Source: UBA1723 sp018066165 (GTDB lineage Bacteria > Bacteroidota > Bacteroidia > Bacteroidales > Paludibacteraceae). Taken from it: 15,954 bases of DNA. A model generated the notes under the pieces. The model saw nothing but the letters and a program-made list of their open reading frames with translations, had not been told where the DNA came from and ran no database searches. Both the position numbers and the translations under genes were made by a program. Numbering within the stretch: the first letter of the stretch is position 1; every line of letters starts with the position of its first letter. The DNA lies in the NCBI GenBank assembly GCA_018066165.1, contig JAGHRX010000291.1, positions 1 through 15,954 on the forward strand, given 5' to 3'. This document shows positions 12,352 through 15,954 of this stretch, in pieces.

Positions 12352-15327
12352 TTATTTTTTTACGATCAATCTGAATGTGTCGTTTGCCGACTCAGAACTT
12401 ACAACCACTGTGTAGATTCCGTTGGCAAGACTTGCGATGTTGATGCCGTTTGCTGCGACCTCAGCGTCGATATTCTTAACCATTACGATCTTTCCGTCTA
12501 CACTTGTGATCTCAACAGATACATTCTTGTCACCGTTAAGCATCTCAACATACAACACGTCTGTTGCTGGGTTTGGATACAACTTGCATCCTGCCTCTGC
12601 AGCTGCGTTGATTGTGTGTGTGGCTGCATCCTTGTCGTATGTTCCGTGAACCATTGCTCTTGCGCAACCTGAGCCGGCCTGAATCTGCCAATCTGCCATT
12701 GCAGGGAATGGTTTGTCTGCAGCCTGACCCTTGTCTGCTCCTGTGAATGCGATCACGTCGCCATTATTTGCGAATGTGCTGTAGTCTTTACCGTTTGGAT
12801 AGAATGGGATAGAACCGTTTGCTGGTTTTGCTGACAAACCATATTCACCCTTCTCTGTAATCTCAATTGGATTGCTCAACTTGACTGTGTACCAGCCTGC
12901 GTTCTGCAAATCAACAGCGTCTGAGTCGAATGTCGACTTTTTGCCGTTGTGGTTGAGTGTGAATGTGATTGCCTGGCTACCCTTAGTGTAAACCGACGAT
13001 ACATAAACTGACATTCCTGTGATCATGAATGGCTTGTTGGCTGTGAACAATGCCTGTGTCTCACCCCAATCCTGAGTTGTCAAAGAGGCAACATCCTTCT
13101 GTGCTGGACCTGCTACGAATGCGCTGCTTCCCGCATTCTGCACGTAGACGTCGATATCCTTGCTGATTGTAGTAGTGTATGTGCTACCTGAACCAAGTAG
13201 GTTTCCACCCTCTGCCTTGTCATACCATTCGTAGTCGCCATCTCCGTCGACCTTGAATGTGATCTTTCCCTGACCACCTGACTTGGCGTCTGCCACAACA
13301 GGAAGCTTAGATGTGATCTCAGCCTCAACTGTCTTGTTGCCACATCCAGGGACAGAGATCTTACACTCGTAAGTTCCTGCCTTAGTTGCTGTGTATGTTG
13401 CTGATGTAGCTCCGGCAACTGGATTGCCATCGATGCTCCACTGATAAGTTGCTCCCTTAGCGTCGATTGTTGCGTCCAATGCCATTGTTGCTGGATTACA
13501 CAACTCTCCATTCTCAAGTTTTACTTCTGGTAGTTCGCCTGAGATTGTCACCTTACCTGAAGTCTCCCATTCACCTGCTGAATCAACCACACACTCGTAA
13601 ACACCAGCCTCTTTTGCCTCGTAAGTAGATGACTTAGTGTCGGATACCAACTGTGTGCCGTCCTTCTTCCAAGTGAATTTCTTCTTTCCGTCGGCTGAAA
13701 TCTTACTGTCAAGAATGATAGAACTCTCGCCACAGATTGAACGCTCCGAGCCAAGATCTGGAGTAGGGTGGCCAAATTTGTTTGGTCCTACTGGATTAAG
13801 GATTGAGTTGATATATCCAAGTGCACCAACTAATCCGGCGTTGTAGTCAATACCACCTTCACTGTTTATATATGCTTTTTCGTCGTCAGTATAATCACCA
13901 TCCTTGATAGAACCACCAACCATGTATCCGAACTGCATGAATTTCTCTCTTGGCTTCAAGTTGCTTTCTGAGTTTGAGTCGATACCATAAAAGTTACGGT
14001 GATGAGGGAAATGAGGGAAGTTCTGACCGAATCCAACGATGTAAGAGAACTTCTTACCGTTGTTACCCATGATATACTCGATGGAAGCAAGTGCGTATGG
14101 ATTCAATGTTGTTGTGTTTCCTTTCACCTTCTCGTTAAGAGCGTAGACGAAAGCCTGGTTGGCAGGGAAACGAAGAATACCCCAACCACCGTTCTGCTTA
14201 TTCAAGAAATATCCGTTTGATGGCTTATACAAGTCGCAGAAGAACTGCAATGCAGCCTTTGCGTCTGCGTTATTGTCGTACATTGCCATCAAGTAGCAAG
14301 CCAAATCCTCTGTGTTGTTGTAGTTAAGAGAATAGTTGTGGTTGAAAGTCTTCTCCGACGCCATGAAAGCAGCATACTGTCTTGCTGTCTCCAAATATGT
14401 CTTGTCGTTAGTCGCACGGTAAAGCTCCATTGCGAGACAAACGATATCAGATTCGTATTTTGGTTTTGCTGGATAGAAACTACCGTCAGCAGCTCCGCTG
14501 TTACCCATGGTTGTTCCCATCACATACTCGTAAGCGATCTTAGCCTTCTCCAAACATTTGTCGGCATAATCCGAATCGTATGGTCGGTAAGCACGGCTCA
14601 TGACAGCAAGTGTGGCACCACAGAAAGATGTCATAGATGTTGTCTTTCCATTGGCTTTGAATACCTTACGTGAACCGTTTGCTTCTCCTCCTTGTGAATT
14701 AGGGAGTGTCGCCTTCAATGAAGAAGTACACCATACCGCGTGGTCTGGATCTCCTTCTCCCACTTGGTAATAGAATGTGCTCTTGTCGCGCACACACTTC
14801 ATGAAGAAGTCTGTAGCGTATTTAAGCTCGTCGAGGATATCTGGAATGCCGTTTGGCTTACCTTTCTTTCCTTCCCAAGTATAGTCACTTGCTCCGATGT
14901 ATCCCTCGTAATTCTGTGAGTAGAAATCATCGTAACCGGAAGAGAATTCAGAATAACCTAAAGCAAGCATGTAGCCGGCATAGAATTCTGTCTGTCCAAA
15001 CTTTACGTTATCTCCACAGTCTACCCAACCACCAGTCAAATCGTATGAACCGTCTGCATCTTTGACGAAGTCCTGACCTTTTACGAAAGCTTTAAGGTTA
15101 GAAGTAAGACTGCTGTTTGCGTTTGTTGGCTCATGTTCGGCGATGATCCAGTTGTGTCCGTTACCTGAACGCTGAGCACCGTAGAAACGGCCAGTCATCC
15201 AAAGAGCCTTTTGATACTGCTCATTGTCGAATACAGGTTTGCCTTGTGCAAATGTTGCACTTGCTGAAGCTAATGCCAATGCTGCGACTGTAGCCTTCAC
15301 AGCAATAGATGAGTATATTTTCTTCAT
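12352..15327 (-). CDS. Secreted family 9 glycoside hydrolase (endoglucanase-like) with Ig-like modules and T9SS domain
   Basis: A 991-aa enzyme predicted to cleave beta-1,4-glucans such as cellulose by inversion. A signal peptide (1-28, ending TFAQ) leads directly into the GH9 barrel (about 32-512). Asp103 and Asp106 in GGWVDCGDNVKF are the nucleophile-side pair, PHHR (441-444) is the first GH9 signature, and Glu490 in YINSEGGIDYNAG is the proton donor. Two Ig-like modules follow (about 522-597 and 600-673, each with paired cysteines), then a third Ig-like segment (about 676-735), an unassigned beta-rich region (about 740-905) and a T9SS sorting domain opening LYPNP (916-920) and ending IVKK. 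No carbohydrate-binding module is recognised for certain. It is probably exported and anchored to the cell surface. No good -7 box was found upstream. Confidence 0.96.
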   Translation of the reverse strand: MKKIYSSIAVKATVAALALASASATFAQGKPVFDNEQYQKALWMTGRFYGAQRSGNGHNWIIAEHEPTNANSSLTSNLKAFVKGQDFVKDADGSYDLTGGWVDCGDNVKFGQTEFYAGYMLALGYSEFSSGYDDFYSQNYEGYIGASDYTWEGKKGKPNGIPDILDELKYATDFFMKCVRDKSTFYYQVGEGDPDHAVWCTSSLKATLPNSQGGEANGSRKVFKANGKTTSMTSFCGATLAVMSRAYRPYDSDYADKCLEKAKIAYEYVMGTTMGNSGAADGSFYPAKPKYESDIVCLAMELYRATNDKTYLETARQYAAFMASEKTFNHNYSLNYNNTEDLACYLMAMYDNNADAKAALQFFCDLYKPSNGYFLNKQNGGWGILRFPANQAFVYALNEKVKGNTTTLNPYALASIEYIMGNNGKKFSYIVGFGQNFPHFPHHRNFYGIDSNSESNLKPREKFMQFGYMVGGSIKDGDYTDDEKAYINSEGGIDYNAGLVGALGYINSILNPVGPNKFGHPTPDLGSERSICGESSIILDSKISADGKKKFTWKKDGTQLVSDTKSSTYEAKEAGVYECVVDSAGEWETSGKVTISGELPEVKLENGELCNPATMALDATIDAKGATYQWSIDGNPVAGATSATYTATKAGTYECKISVPGCGNKTVEAEITSKLPVVADAKSGGQGKITFKVDGDGDYEWYDKAEGGNLLGSGSTYTTTISKDIDVYVQNAGSSAFVAGPAQKDVASLTTQDWGETQALFTANKPFMITGMSVYVSSVYTKGSQAITFTLNHNGKKSTFDSDAVDLQNAGWYTVKLSNPIEITEKGEYGLSAKPANGSIPFYPNGKDYSTFANNGDVIAFTGADKGQAADKPFPAMADWQIQAGSGCARAMVHGTYDKDAATHTINAAAEAGCKLYPNPATDVLYVEMLNGDKNVSVEITSVDGKIVMVKNIDAEVAANGINIASLANGIYTVVVSSESANDTFRLIVKK

Positions 15328-15383
15328 AAGCTATCCCTATTAAATTGTTATACCCTAGTTAGTTATAGTGTTTATGTTTAGAT

Positions 15384-15412
15384 GTAGAGACGGGGAAATG
15401 CCCCGTCTTTAC
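15384..15412. terminator. Palindromic hairpin between rpiB and the GH9 gene
   Basis: GTAGAGACGGGG (15384-15395) and CCCCGTCTTTAC (15401-15412) form a 12-bp stem with one wobble pair and a five-base loop. It lies 19 bases after the rpiB stop and could end that transcript, but no long T-run follows. It may be a small dispersed palindrome used as a terminator. Confidence 0.5.
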
Positions 15413-15430
15413 TCATTTAATATTTCAATA

Positions 15431-15880
15431 TTATTTCACGGCGATTTTAGCGACACGTTTTTCGTGACGACCGCCCTCGAAGTCTGTTGTAAGGAAGATC
15501 TTAGCGATCTCCAAAGCCTTCTCCTTGCTGATGAAACGAGCAGGCAGACCAACGATGTTGGCGTTGTTGTGCTGACGTGCAAGCGACGCGATCTCAGTCT
15601 CCCAAGAAAGTGCGCATCTCACACCCTGGTGCTTGTTGCAAGTCATAGAGATACCGTTTGCGCTACCACAGATTGCGATACCAAGGTCAACCTCTCCCTT
15701 CTCAACCGACTCAGCAAGAGGGTGGGCGTAGTCAGGATAGTCGCAGCTATCGTTAGTGTCAGTACCGAAGTTTCTGATTTCAGAAACAAGTGGAGCCAAC
15801 TGCTCAACCAAGTACTTCTTCAAATCAGTACCAGCGTGGTCGTTAGCAATACCTATCTTTAATTCTCCTAAAGCCTTCAT
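15431..15880 (-). CDS. rpiB: Ribose 5-phosphate isomerase B
   Basis: It interconverts ribose 5-phosphate and ribulose 5-phosphate in the non-oxidative pentose phosphate pathway, in the cytosol. The 149-aa length is typical of the LacA/RpiB family. Visible features are IANDHAG (11-17) with Asp14 and His15, DYPDYA (47-52), catalytic Cys71 in ICGSANGISM (70-79), NKHQGVRCA (82-90), His104-Asn105 in RQHNNANI, and the C-terminal FEGGRHEKRV block. All key residues are present. The start at 15880 gives MKALGELKIGIANDH; the family core begins at about residue 8. A -7 box lies at 15929-15936. In many Bacteroidales a transketolase gene sits next to rpiB; that side is outside this window. Confidence 0.96.
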   Translation of the reverse strand: MKALGELKIGIANDHAGTDLKKYLVEQLAPLVSEIRNFGTDTNDSCDYPDYAHPLAESVEKGEVDLGIAICGSANGISMTCNKHQGVRCALSWETEIASLARQHNNANIVGLPARFISKEKALEIAKIFLTTDFEGGRHEKRVAKIAVK

Positions 15881-15928
15881 GTCCTTTATATTTTATTTGT
15901 TTATGCGTTTTTACCAAATTATAAATCA

Positions 15929-15936
15929 CAAATATA
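15929..15936 (-). promoter_or_regulatory. Putative -7 box for rpiB
   Basis: The minus strand reads TATATTTG, an exact TAnnTTTG match, about 48 bases upstream of the ATG. The -33 position falls at or beyond the window edge and cannot be judged. If real, rpiB has a promoter of its own even if it follows another gene. Confidence 0.4.
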
Positions 15937-15954
15937 GATATCAAAATTTAGTTT

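Noticed and set aside
1..15954. Avoidance of GCGC as a sign of an active HhaI-type restriction system
   Set aside because: By eye there are only about 10 GCGC sites, fewer than expected by chance, but CGCG is about equally rare (about 13), so the depletion is not specific to the predicted target.

Overview
The window looks like a chromosomal segment of a Bacteroidales bacterium (phylum Bacteroidota). Three things point there. Promoter-like boxes of the Bacteroides type (TAnnTTTG, sometimes with an upstream TTG/TTTG) precede many genes. Shine-Dalgarno sites are mostly absent. Two very large secreted proteins end in type IX secretion system (T9SS) C-terminal sorting domains. A secreted family 9 glycoside hydrolase fits a plant-polysaccharide degrader, such as a gut or rumen Bacteroidales, but genus cannot be fixed from the sequence.

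Layout from left to right. Positions 1-156 hold a non-coding repeat element. Next come nadK (-) and rpmE2 (-), a divergent exported cyclophilin (+), a small P-loop kinase (-), and a 1017-aa secreted CotH-kinase/lamin-tail protein (-). An intergenic region of about 280 bp follows, with spaced repeats and a long nested palindrome. Then come a long-chain acyl-CoA synthetase (-), a two-gene cassette (-) of an M.HhaI-like DNA cytosine methyltransferase and an N-terminally truncated YhcG/DUF1016 nuclease, and two identical tandem tRNA-Arg(ACG) genes (-). After these are a small exported protein (+), a FemAB-like acyltransferase (-), a second copy of the repeat element, the GH9 enzyme (-) and rpiB (-).

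Most of the window is housekeeping or secreted-hydrolase content in single-gene units with recognisable terminators. The accessory island is the methyltransferase/YhcG pair, placed directly after the tRNA-Arg terminator. The methyltransferase matches my memory of M.HhaI closely in length and motifs, so GCGC methylation is predicted. No HhaI-type endonuclease gene is visible. YhcG appears to have lost its N-terminal domain: its homology seems to run upstream past its only ATG, out of frame into the last methyltransferase codons, and the two genes meet at a TAATG stop/start overlap.

The main non-coding finding is a hairpin-rich repeat of up to about 120 bp, present at 1-105 and, inverted, at 12225-12346. 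The second copy has imperfect terminal inverted repeats, and a hairpin shared by both shows a compensatory base-pair change. Hexamer and heptamer microsatellite-like repeats also recur at separate intergenic sites. No intergenic stretch without any annotated feature exceeds 300 bases.
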